In this document: piece by piece, positions 1-6,484 of the stretch
Position numbering within the stretch: the stretch's first letter is position 1
How the letters are laid out: every line of letters begins with the position of its first letter
Assembly (NCBI GenBank): GCA_018334525.1
Contig: JAGXLT010000007.1
Span: forward strand, 1-12,250
Reading direction: 5' to 3'
Length of the DNA: 12,250 nt
Origin: Gammaproteobacteria bacterium
GTDB lineage: Bacteria; Pseudomonadota; Gammaproteobacteria; Nitrococcales; Nitrococcaceae
Program-made: the position numbers and the translations under genes
The notes under the pieces: model-generated
What the model saw: only the letters and a program-made list of their open reading frames with translations
Told to the model about the DNA's origin: nothing
Database searches by the model: none

Positions 1-1024
1 GAGCATGATTAAACAAGTGTAAGAAACTGGCGCTAATGCCAACTACCGTGACAAAACTGGCGCCCAGTACCATATACCCCACCTGCGCCACCGATGAGTA
101 AGCAAGCAGCCGCTTGAGATTCTTTTGAAAGACGGCTATCCAGGATCCAGCAAACATGCCGGCAATCGCCAGTACGGTGAAGGCAATGGCCAGTGGCATT
201 GCGGCATCGCTGTAGTCTGGCGCAAACACAGTAAAAACAAAGCGCAGCATGACGTAGAGAGCGACTTTCGTGGCAGTGGCCGCAAGGAACGCACTAACAA
301 GAGAGGGCGCGTAGGTGTACGCATTGGGAAGCCAGTGGTGCATGGGGAACAGCGCTAACTTGATAGAAAAGCCCACCACAATAAAGGCAAGTCCAACTTG
401 CGTGGCACGTGAGCCAGCCAGATCCGGCAGGCGCTCGGCAAGCTCCATCATATTTAAGGTGCCGGTCATGATGTAGAGAAAACCGATGCCAATCAGTAAG
501 AAGGTCGCCCCGATTGTTCCCATCATCAAATAGCGAAATGCCGCGACCAGCGCACGGCGATCCTGACCGTGGGCGATGAGTGCATAAGTCGCAAGCGAGG
601 AGATTTCAAGAAAAACAAAGACGTTGAAGATATCGCCCGTCAGCGTGATACCCAGCAACCCGGCAAAGGCCAAGAGGAAAAGTGCATAAAAGCTGCTTTG
701 CCGTTCGGGTATTTCGACGTCAACTGTGGCTTTCCCCCATGCCAGCATGATGCTTGCCATGCCGGTAATGAGTAATGCAACAAACGCATTGGCGGCGTCA
801 ACGCGATACTCAATGCCAATGGGTGGCTGCCAATTGCCGAAGGCATATCGCAACGTGCCGTTCATCAGGACTTCCGAAAAAGTAAAGCAGGCAATGATCA
901 GCGCAGAGACGGCTGAAAGCAGCGCAAGTAACCACGGTAAACGCTGCCCGGGCAATAAAATACAGACCGGCCCTGCAATAAGAGGGATTAATACGATGAA
1001 CGGCATCCATTCAGTGACGTTCAC
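1..1024 (-). CDS. mnhD: Mrp-type Na+/H+ antiporter subunit D, C-terminus beyond left edge
   Basis: Ion-translocating membrane subunit of the multisubunit Mrp/Mnh monovalent cation/proton antiporter, of the Proton_antipo_M family shared with complex I NuoL/M/N. The window holds 341 codons from the start; the end lies past base 1. I translated it by hand. It is strongly hydrophobic with many membrane helices. Landmarks are the helix with DIFNVFVFLEISS (Glu140), the FSIKLALFPMHHWLP segment (Lys222, His229-His230) and Lys253 in the next helix. These are the acidic and lysine positions expected of a proton-pumping Mrp/Nuo antiporter module. The chosen start is GTG at 1024-1022, which overlaps the mnhC TAG stop by one base. 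GGAGGA (minus strand, 1034-1039) lies nine bases upstream, whereas the next ATG at 1006 is too far from it. It could formally be another antiporter-like paralogue (Nuo/Hyf), but the mrp neighbours settle the assignment. Confidence 0.93.
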   Translation of the reverse strand, partial: MNVTEWMPFIVLIPLIAGPVCILLPGQRLPWLLALLSAVSALIIACFTFSEVLMNGTLRYAFGNWQPPIGIEYRVDAANAFVALLITGMASIMLAWGKATVDVEIPERQSSFYALFLLAFAGLLGITLTGDIFNVFVFLEISSLATYALIAHGQDRRALVAAFRYLMMGTIGATFLLIGIGFLYIMTGTLNMMELAERLPDLAGSRATQVGLAFIVVGFSIKLALFPMHHWLPNAYTYAPSLVSAFLAATATKVALYVMLRFVFTVFAPDYSDAAMPLAIAFTVLAIAGMFAGSWIAVFQKNLKRLLAYSSVAQVGYMVLGASFVTVVGISASFLHLFNHA

Positions 1025-1377
1025 TAGTTATCGTCCTCCAACGTATCAATGGCATCGTCATCAATGGTGTTAAATGCCTCGTAGATACGAACCGTTAGCG
1101 CAAGGCCTACAGCCGTGGTGGCTACACCGACAACAATCGCGGTCAGAATGAGGACATGGGGAAGCGGATTAGAGTAAAGCGTGACGCCTTCTCTTAGAAT
1201 CGGCGTGGCTCCACCGAGCACCTTGCCCGCAGAGATGAACAAAATGAACGCTGCAGTCTGAAAAATGGCAAGCCCAATAATTTTTTTGATCATATTGCCG
1301 CATACGATCATGCCGTAATAGCCAATCATCATCAGCAGAATGACAGCCCAATAATTGAAAAAACTTAGAATATTCAT
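1024..1377 (-). CDS. mnhC: Mrp-type Na+/H+ antiporter subunit C (NuoK-like)
   Basis: Small membrane subunit of 117 residues, the usual size for MrpC and homologous to NuoK of complex I. It shows three hydrophobic segments (about residues 8-26, 33-51 and 72-96). The third carries the family signature NPLPHVLILTAIVVG (70-84), with GNMIKKIIGLAIFQ (27-40) leading into the second helix. The C-terminal tail after residue 104 is very acidic (DDDAIDTLEDDN). ATG at 1377 overlaps the mnhB stop as ATGA, and GGAG sits eight bases upstream, so translation is probably coupled. In the family this subunit packs between the D-type antiporter modules and the small subunits. Identity is clear from sequence and gene order. 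Confidence 0.95.
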   Translation of the reverse strand: MNILSFFNYWAVILLMMIGYYGMIVCGNMIKKIIGLAIFQTAAFILFISAGKVLGGATPILREGVTLYSNPLPHVLILTAIVVGVATTAVGLALTVRIYEAFNTIDDDAIDTLEDDN

Positions 1378-1817
1378 TCGCTGCGCTCCGCAGCATCGGT
1401 CATTGCGCGGCGTTGCGCGAACATTAAAAATATCAGCATCACAACAGTTGCTACGGTAACGCCCACGCCGAATTCAACTAAAATGATGCCGGCCTGTTGT
1501 GCGGCATGAGGGCTTTCAAGCAAGGGGTAGAAGTCCAGAAATCGCCCCCCCATTACTACACCAAGCAAGCCAATAAACGCGTACAACAACACACCCAGAC
1601 TGGCTAGTGCGTAGATAACGCGGGTGGGTATCACGCGTAAACCCGTTTCAAGCCCATAAATGAACACAAATAGAATCCACGCGGCCGCGAAGAGCACGCC
1701 GGCCTGAAATCCGCCGCCTGGTGAATATTCGCCATGAAATTGCACATAAAGGGCAAATAGCATAATCAGCGGAATAAGAAACCGCGCGACGACAACCAGA
1801 ATCGTGCTGCGTTTCAT
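1374..1817 (-). CDS. mnhB: Mrp-type Na+/H+ antiporter subunit B
   Basis: MrpB/MnhB subunit of 147 residues with four predicted membrane helices. The signature is HGEYSPGGGFQAGVLFAAAWI (about residues 28-48), where the PGGGFQ core is typical of the MnhB family. A short charged tail follows the last helix. ATG at 1817 overlaps the upstream stop as ATGA, and AAGGA lies nine bases before it. In this operon MrpB follows a separate gene equivalent to the C-terminal part of MrpA; in many bacteria that part is instead the tail of a large MrpA. The order here (E, F, G, A-C-terminal, B, C, D) differs from the A-to-G order known from Bacillus. Function is inferred from family; the transported ion (Na+, Li+ or K+) cannot be read from sequence. 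Confidence 0.94.
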   Translation of the reverse strand: MKRSTILVVVARFLIPLIMLFALYVQFHGEYSPGGGFQAGVLFAAAWILFVFIYGLETGLRVIPTRVIYALASLGVLLYAFIGLLGVVMGGRFLDFYPLLESPHAAQQAGIILVEFGVGVTVATVVMLIFLMFAQRRAMTDAAERSE

Positions 1818-2389
1818 GTGGCTGAATCCTTATCAGACGTGCGGTCAGTTGCTGATTCACGACGTCGGCGTACCGGCGCTGAAAGGAGCGCGAATACACC
1901 AATACCCGCGGTTAGAATTACCACCGCCTCGCCCATCGTATCGATGGAGCGATAACTGGCGAGTACCGCAGCAACCATGTTGGGCACACCCATATCGCCA
2001 TAGGTGTTTTGCGTATAGTACTGACCGACCTGGGTGTGGACTGGGTTATTCGGATCACCAAAAATCGGCAGGTCAAACGAGGCGTAAACCAAAGCTGCAC
2101 CGGTAATCAATACAACGATCAGTGCGGGTATGTTGTGTCCGAAAGCCCGTTTCTCATGCCTCGGCACTAATGCCAGGACAGCTAAAATCAGAATGGTACT
2201 AATGCCTGCGCCGACGGCGGCTTCAGTTAACGCGACATCGCCCGCATCTAACACCGCAAATAAGGCGGCGATGGTGAGTGAGTAGATAGCAAACAGCATC
2301 GTGGCCTTGAGGAGATCTCGGGTGAATAACACCGCAAGCGCGACAACAAGTAATAACAGCAGTAAGAAGATATCGATCAGGTGTTCGAT
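1814..2389 (-). CDS. MrpA C-terminal-like subunit (MbhD/MbhE domains), unusual start
   Basis: Membrane protein matching the C-terminal part of MrpA, the region related to hydrogenase subunits MbhD (DUF4040) and MbhE. The first half has DVALTEAAVGAGIST, the MbhD-type signature with its helix glutamate. The second half has DLPIFGDPNNPVH, YGDMGVPNMVAAVLASYRS and DTMGEAVVILTAGIG, the MbhE-type region. The start is a problem. The first in-frame GTG (2332) would remove most of a helix, LIDIFLLLLLLVVALAV, that homologues have and that is open in frame here. No ATG, GTG or TTG lies further upstream in this frame. I give ATC at 2389-2387 as the start because AAGGAG sits eight bases before it (191 residues); CTG at 2380 or GTG at 2332 (172 residues) are alternatives. 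The 3' end overlaps mnhB by four bases. Confidence 0.85.
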   Translation of the reverse strand: MEHLIDIFLLLLLLVVALAVLFTRDLLKATMLFAIYSLTIAALFAVLDAGDVALTEAAVGAGISTILILAVLALVPRHEKRAFGHNIPALIVVLITGAALVYASFDLPIFGDPNNPVHTQVGQYYTQNTYGDMGVPNMVAAVLASYRSIDTMGEAVVILTAGIGVFALLSAPVRRRRESATDRTSDKDSAT

Positions 2390-2718
2390 GACGCACGCTC
2401 CTTCGTTGCATCGTCTGCCCCCTGCGGTTTAATGCCCGCTGATATCGCCGCTCTTACGGTGGCATGCGATGCCGTGGGCGTTGTGAATAGTAAAAAGAGC
2501 AGGATGAGTAGCAACTTAATCGTCAGCAAAGAGATGCCGGATTGTAGAATCAGACCCGCAACAATAAGCAGCGGTGCGATGGTATCGGTAATTCCCCCGG
2601 CATGAAGCCGCGTGTATAAATCAGGAAAACGCACAAGCCCGATTCCGCCCAGTAACGCAAAGCCAGCGCCTGTCAGCAGCAGCCCGGCGGATAAAACATC
2701 AATCAGCCCCTCAATCAT
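2377..2718 (-). CDS. mnhG: Mrp-type Na+/H+ antiporter subunit G
   Basis: MrpG/MnhG subunit of 113 residues, a normal length for the family, with three membrane helices. The family signature GLVRFPDLYTRLHA is at residues 27-40, followed by GGITDTIAPLLIVAG, and TPTASHA (80-86) follows the third helix. The soluble tail is charged. The frame is open upstream to 2775, but the true start is ATG at 2718. Homologues begin at this point, and AGGAGA lies eight bases before it. The extra upstream residues come from reading the mnhF end in another frame. The start overlaps the mnhF stop by eight bases. MrpE, F and G form the small-subunit part of the antiporter complex. Confidence 0.94.
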   Translation of the reverse strand: MIEGLIDVLSAGLLLTGAGFALLGGIGLVRFPDLYTRLHAGGITDTIAPLLIVAGLILQSGISLLTIKLLLILLFLLFTTPTASHATVRAAISAGIKPQGADDATKERASSNT

Positions 2719-2998
2719 CGGCCGTATCTCCTGCTGCTGCCAGATCCTGCCGATCGACCAGTTTGAGCACGGCAATGACTCCGATAAAATTGATCAAGGC
2801 ATAAACCAGTGCCACATCAATGAGGTCATAATTGCCTGAAAAGAAGGTGATTAGTGCAATTAATAAAACAGTTTTTGTGCCAAACGCGTTTACCGCCACA
2901 ATCGTGTCGTAAACCGTTGGTCCCTTTAAGGCCCGCCACAGTGCTAGAGCCATTGTCGTGAAGATCGCTAAAATGGTTGCCAGTAGTATAGGGCTCAT
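2711..2998 (-). CDS. mnhF: Mrp-type Na+/H+ antiporter subunit F
   Basis: MrpF/MnhF subunit of 95 residues with three hydrophobic helices. The conserved block WRALKGPTVYDTIVAVNAFGTK (about 21-42) contains the RGP-type loop and an aspartate (Asp31) characteristic of the family. A second block, IDVALVYALINFIGVIAVLK (60-79), matches the C-terminal helix. ATG at 2998 overlaps the mnhE stop as ATGA, with GGAGG ten bases upstream inside the end of mnhE. It is expected to sit in the membrane arm together with E and G. The assignment is secure by motif and position. Confidence 0.94.
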   Translation of the reverse strand: MSPILLATILAIFTTMALALWRALKGPTVYDTIVAVNAFGTKTVLLIALITFFSGNYDLIDVALVYALINFIGVIAVLKLVDRQDLAAAGDTADD

Positions 2999-3477
2999 CG
3001 CTCAGGACCCTCCAACCACTGAACCCGTTTAAGCATATCTCCGCTACGCAGTCCTTCAGCAGCCTCTTCCAACAGCGCATGCGCCTGAATTTCACCGCTG
3101 CCGTCAGATAATCCGGTTGTCACGGTACCCGGCGTGAGGGTAATCGAGTTGCCGTAGGTAACCAGGCCTACCCGAGTACGTGTTGTCGCTGGTATTCGGA
3201 TGAGAGTCGGCTTTATGCGCCCGGGGCTGATGACGGCACGCGCAACCATAAGGTTTGCCAGAATTATCTCCCAGACCAGCCAGGTCCAGTACACCGGAAG
3301 CCGCCAGGACAGCGTGCCGGGGTCATGCTCAGCGCCCAACACTTCCATACGTTCGGTAATCCAGACAACCAAAGCCACGGACGCCGCGCCTAAAATCAGA
3401 ATAAGCGGCTTATAGACACCCGAAAGCCCCAGCCAGAGCAGAGCAAGAACGATGGCAAGTGCAATGAAGTAACGCAT
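2995..3477 (-). CDS. mnhE: Mrp-type Na+/H+ antiporter subunit E
   Basis: MrpE/MnhE subunit of 160 residues and the first mrp gene of the train. Two N-terminal membrane helices (about 3-20 and 24-41) are followed by a WEIILANLMVARAVISP segment (69-85) and a soluble domain. That domain carries the family hallmark TYGNSITLTPGTVT (107-120). ATG at 3477 lies 38 bases after the argF stop. Only a weak AGAG touches the start codon, so initiation may depend on ribosomes arriving from argF or on a leader not recognised here. I find no terminator in the gap, so read-through from argF is the simplest reading. In other species MrpE is important for full antiporter activity and assembly. Confidence 0.94.
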   Translation of the reverse strand: MRYFIALAIVLALLWLGLSGVYKPLILILGAASVALVVWITERMEVLGAEHDPGTLSWRLPVYWTWLVWEIILANLMVARAVISPGRIKPTLIRIPATTRTRVGLVTYGNSITLTPGTVTTGLSDGSGEIQAHALLEEAAEGLRSGDMLKRVQWLEGPER

Positions 3478-3515
3478 CTCTAGAAATGTACCAAGGTCTG
3501 AAGCGACTCGCCATC

Positions 3516-4415
3516 TTAGGGGGTGATTAACAGATGCTCCAGCAGCGCTTTTTGGGCATGCAGGCGGTTTTCCGCCTCATCCCAAACCACGCTTTGGGGC
3601 CCATCAATGACCTCCGCGGTCACTTCTTCTCCCCGATGCGCCGGCAGGCAATGCATAAAAAGCGCCTCTGACGAGGCAAGCTGCATCAGCTCAGTATTGA
3701 CCTGGTAAGCCGAAAACGCTTTAAGGCGAGCCTGCTGCTCTTCTTCCATGCCCATGCTGGCCCACACATCGGTGACCACCAGATCGGCATCTTTAGCCGC
3801 GGCATATGCATCGGTAAAGTGACGGCTGCGCGGATAGTCTGCTAAGTCAGTGGGTGCGTAGCCTTCGGGGCAGCCGATATGCAGATTAAACTCCATCATT
3901 TCGGCAGCCTGCATCCAGGAGCGGCACATATTGTTGCCATCGCCCATCCATGCGACTGTGCGGCCGCTGATATCGCGATGATGGCTTTGCCAGGTTTGTA
4001 GATCGGCGAGCAGCTGGCAGGGGTGATGATCATCGGTTAACCCATTAATCACGGGCACCGCTGAGGCGGCCGCAAAGCGCTCAATATTGTCATGCGCAAA
4101 GGTTCGAATCATCACCGCATCGACCATGCGCGATAGCACACGTGCCGTATCTTCGATCGGCTCTCCGCGGCCGAGTTGACTGTCTCGGGGTGACAGAAAT
4201 ATCGCGCTGCCCCCTAATTGCGCCATACCGGCCTCAAAAGATACACGCGTGCGCGTTGAGGATTTCTCAAAGATCATTCCCAGTACCCGGCCGCGAAGGG
4301 GCTCATGCAGAGCGTGATCGCGATGTAAGTCACGTAAGGAATCAGCGCGCCGAAGCAGGGCAGCCAACTCGTCACGATCCAAATCGTTAAGGGTCAAAAA
4401 ATGTTTGATGGGCAT
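3516..4415 (-). CDS. argF: Ornithine carbamoyltransferase
   Basis: Catalyses carbamoyl phosphate + ornithine to citrulline + phosphate in the cytoplasm, the sixth step of arginine synthesis. The 299 residues match the short anabolic OTCase type. The carbamoyl-phosphate motif STRTR is at 53-57, HPCQ at 131-134, the ornithine-binding SMGMEEE loop at 220-226 and catalytic HCLP at 255-258; all key residues are present. ATG at 4415 follows the argD stop by only three bases. No strong ribosome binding site is visible (AAGG is 13 bases away), so translational coupling with argD is likely. argR-dependent control is known for this gene in relatives, but I see no full ARG box near it. The name argF rather than argI is a convention; there is no sign of the catabolic arcB context. 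Confidence 0.96.
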   Translation of the reverse strand: MPIKHFLTLNDLDRDELAALLRRADSLRDLHRDHALHEPLRGRVLGMIFEKSSTRTRVSFEAGMAQLGGSAIFLSPRDSQLGRGEPIEDTARVLSRMVDAVMIRTFAHDNIERFAAASAVPVINGLTDDHHPCQLLADLQTWQSHHRDISGRTVAWMGDGNNMCRSWMQAAEMMEFNLHIGCPEGYAPTDLADYPRSRHFTDAYAAAKDADLVVTDVWASMGMEEEQQARLKAFSAYQVNTELMQLASSEALFMHCLPAHRGEEVTAEVIDGPQSVVWDEAENRLHAQKALLEHLLITP

Positions 4416-4418
4416 GGT

Positions 4419-5579
4419 TTAGAGTGCCTTAATTAACGGGACCAACGTAGAGACAATCTGATCGGCCTCTTCATCAGTCAATATGAGTGGTGGCAGCAGG
4501 CGAACCACATTGCCCGCCGTCACGTTAATGAGTAGATGAGCGTCAAGCGCCTGGGTAACCAGCTCAGCACAGGGCATGGTTAGCTCAATGCCAATCATCA
4601 GCCCACGCCCACGAATTTCTTTTACCTTCTCGACACCCTGCAGGCCGTTTGTAAATCCTGCCCGCAAACGTTCACCCAGCACCGCTGCTCGTTCAGTCAG
4701 GTTTTCTTCTGCGATGACATCGCAAACTGCCAGTCCCGCGGCACAGGATAGGGGATTGCCGCCAAAAGTAGAGCCATGGCTGCCGGGGCCGAGGATATCG
4801 GTTGCACGGCCGCCGGCGATGCATGCACCGATAGGCACGCCATTCGCTAAAGCCTTGGCCAACGTAATCACATCGGGCGTGATGCTGGCATGCTGGTGCC
4901 CAAACCAGCGGCCCGTGCGGCCCACGCCGGATTGCACTTCGTCAACCATTAGCAGCCAGCCGCGCTCATCGCATAATGTGCGCAGTCCGCTTAAGTATCC
5001 ATCGCCTGGCACCACAATGCCGCCTTCGCCTTGAATGGGTTCGACAAACACGGCGACGGTTTGTTCGCTGCCTGCCGCAGCGACGGCGGCCACATCGTTA
5101 TAAGGGACCCGCACAAAGCCTTCGGGCATCGGCCCAAAACCTTCTTGTGCCTTCACATTACCGGTTGCCGCTAAGGCAGCCAGCGTGCGGCCATGAAAGG
5201 CATTTTCCGCCACAATAATTTCCGGTCGCGTTTTGCCGGTGGTGTGGCCAAAGCGCCGCGCCAGCTTAATAGCGGCTTCATTCGCCTCTGCCCCACTATT
5301 AGAGAAAAAGACCTGTTCTAAGCCGGAAAGCGCGCAGAGCTTTTCAGCGAGCGCTTCCTGGTGGGGAATTCCATAAAGGTTGGAGGTATGAATCAGTCGT
5401 GTAGACTGATCCGCCAATGCAGTCGCCACCCGTGGGTGGGCATGCCCCAAGCCGCAGACAGCGATGCCTGAGAGCGCATCGAGATACTGCTCACCGGTGC
5501 TGCTCTCTACCCAGCAGCCTTTGCCACGGACAAAGGACACGGGAAGGCGTTTATAGGTCGACATGATGGCCGATGACAT
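4419..5579 (-). CDS. argD: Acetylornithine aminotransferase (PLP enzyme)
   Basis: PLP-dependent class III aminotransferase converting N-acetylglutamate semialdehyde to N-acetylornithine; ArgD proteins often also serve as the succinyldiaminopimelate aminotransferase of lysine synthesis. With ATG at 5579 it has 386 residues. Motifs in that numbering are NSGAEANE (94-101), FHGRT (128-132), EPIQGEGG (180-187), DEVQSGVGRTG (213-223) and the Schiff-base lysine in TLAKALANG (Lys242), then STFGGNP (270-276). The frame is open to an ATG at 5627, but that would lie upstream of the predicted transcription start and add sequence absent from the family. GGAGG at 5588-5592 is eight bases before ATG 5579. 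A terminator-like hairpin lies just upstream of this binding site. It heads the arg-mrp train. The catabolic AstC is an alternative, but the argF neighbour supports biosynthesis. Confidence 0.95.
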   Translation of the reverse strand: MSSAIMSTYKRLPVSFVRGKGCWVESSTGEQYLDALSGIAVCGLGHAHPRVATALADQSTRLIHTSNLYGIPHQEALAEKLCALSGLEQVFFSNSGAEANEAAIKLARRFGHTTGKTRPEIIVAENAFHGRTLAALAATGNVKAQEGFGPMPEGFVRVPYNDVAAVAAAGSEQTVAVFVEPIQGEGGIVVPGDGYLSGLRTLCDERGWLLMVDEVQSGVGRTGRWFGHQHASITPDVITLAKALANGVPIGACIAGGRATDILGPGSHGSTFGGNPLSCAAGLAVCDVIAEENLTERAAVLGERLRAGFTNGLQGVEKVKEIRGRGLMIGIELTMPCAELVTQALDAHLLINVTAGNVVRLLPPLILTDEEADQIVSTLVPLIKAL

Positions 5580-5592
5580 GGCGAAGACCTCC

Positions 5593-5621
5593 AAAAAACA
5601 AACGGCAGCCGTCAGCTGCCG
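5593..5621 (-). terminator. Terminator-like hairpin with T-tract in the argD leader (candidate attenuator)
   Basis: On the minus strand a perfect seven-base stem CGGCAGC (5621-5615) pairs with GCTGCCG (5609-5603) around loop TGACG. TTTGTTTTTT (5602-5593) follows at once, and then the argD GGAGG. Stem, short loop and U-rich tail meet the usual criteria for an intrinsic terminator. No minus-strand gene ends here, and the predicted argD transcription start is about two bases upstream of the stem. It could therefore attenuate the arg-mrp operon, stabilise its 5' end, or stop antisense transcription coming from inside the divergent gene. The structure is seen; the role is inferred. Confidence 0.6.
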
Positions 5622-5629
5622 AGCCATTC

Positions 5630-5658
5630 ATTATAGGATGAGGCATGGGCGCTCACAA
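5630..5658 (-). promoter_or_regulatory. Sigma70-like promoter for argD-argF-mrp
   Basis: The minus strand carries a perfect TATAAT -10 box (5635-5630) and a TTGTGA -35 box (5658-5653, four of six consensus bases) separated by exactly 17 bases. Transcription would begin near 5623. The -35 box lies inside the first codons of the divergent yciV-like gene. A TGAAT (5630-5626) overlapping the end of the -10 box resembles half of an ArgR operator, but the inverted second half is absent. Confidence 0.55.
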
Positions 5659-6484
5659 GCCGGTTGATCTACATATGCATAGCACCGCCTCAGATGGTCA
5701 GCTTACCCCCGAGGCATTGGTGGATCGGGTTGTCGCTGCTGGCGTGGAACTGATGGCCCTGACCGATCACGACACGCTCGAGGGGGTGTCGGCTGCGCAG
5801 GCCCATGCCGCTGCCAGCGGTATCCGTTGCCTATCCGGTATTGAGTTATCTGCACGCTGGGCGCGGGGGGTGGTTCATATCGTAGGGCTTAACTTTGATG
5901 CACAGCAGCCAGACCTTGTTACCGGGGTAGCGCAACAGTTGGCCGCGCGCAGGCAGCGTGCACAGCGTATTGGTGAGCGCCTTGAGCGTGCCGGTTGTGA
6001 AGGTGTGCTGGCTCGAGTTTTGGATGCCGCCGGCGCCAACGGTGCACCCGGTCGAGCGCATTTTGCGCGGGATTTAGTGGCAAACGGCGTTGTGACTGAC
6101 TTTCGGTCAGCTTTCTCTAAGTATCTGAAGCGTGGCCGGCCGGGTTATTGCGCCGTGGAATGGGCCACCATGGAAGAAGTGGTGGCCTGGATTCATGCCG
6201 CCGGGGGGAAGGCCGTGTTTGCCCATCCCCTGCGGTATGGATTGAGTAGTGGTGCTTTGCGGGCTGTGATTCAGCGGTTTGTTGACTGTGGCGGCGATGC
6301 GATTGAAGTGGTCAGTGGTGGTAGTCATCGCAATGATATCGAGTCCGCCGCTGCGCTAGCGCGACGCTTTAATTTGGTGGCATCGGTGGGTTCTGATTTT
6401 CATGATCCGGCATTTCAATGGAGCGATGTGGGTCGGCTTGGCACGTTGCCAAAAGATTTAGCCCCGGTCTGGGTGCATTTATGA
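5645..6484 (+). CDS. rnm: PHP-domain 5'-3' exoribonuclease, RNase AM/YciV (TrpH) family
   Basis: Metal-dependent PHP-domain hydrolase of 279 residues. The E. coli homologue YciV (RNase AM) trims the 5' ends of ribosomal RNAs and also acts as a 3',5'-nucleotide bisphosphate phosphatase. Metal-ligand motifs are in place: DLHMHSTASDG (8-18, His10, His12, Asp17), TDHDT (40-44), GIELSA with Glu67, AHP with His194, and GSDFHD (249-254, Asp251, His253). ATG at 5645 has AGGA six bases upstream. The gene diverges from argD and overlaps the next gene by four bases (ATGA), so it starts a plus-strand operon. In E. coli the gene lies near trp; here it precedes a kinase and K+ uptake genes. The exact substrate (RNA or small nucleotide) cannot be read from sequence. 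Confidence 0.88.
   Translation: MGAHKPVDLHMHSTASDGQLTPEALVDRVVAAGVELMALTDHDTLEGVSAAQAHAAASGIRCLSGIELSARWARGVVHIVGLNFDAQQPDLVTGVAQQLAARRQRAQRIGERLERAGCEGVLARVLDAAGANGAPGRAHFARDLVANGVVTDFRSAFSKYLKRGRPGYCAVEWATMEEVVAWIHAAGGKAVFAHPLRYGLSSGALRAVIQRFVDCGGDAIEVVSGGSHRNDIESAAALARRFNLVASVGSDFHDPAFQWSDVGRLGTLPKDLAPVWVHL

Noticed and set aside
3478..3515. Extended -10-like TGGTACATT on the minus strand before mnhE
   Set aside because: It is four of six to consensus with a very poor -35 (about three of six) and would give an almost leaderless mnhE; too weak to call a promoter.
4576..5034. 152-codon open frame on the plus strand inside argD
   Set aside because: It is antisense to a fully motif-supported argD; its product is rich in Ser/Pro with no recognisable family, as expected of a shadow frame.
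5580..5627. Start of argD at the ATG at 5627
   Set aside because: The codons would span the hairpin and T-tract, begin upstream of the predicted transcription start and add residues absent from ArgD; ATG 5579 has a good GGAGG.
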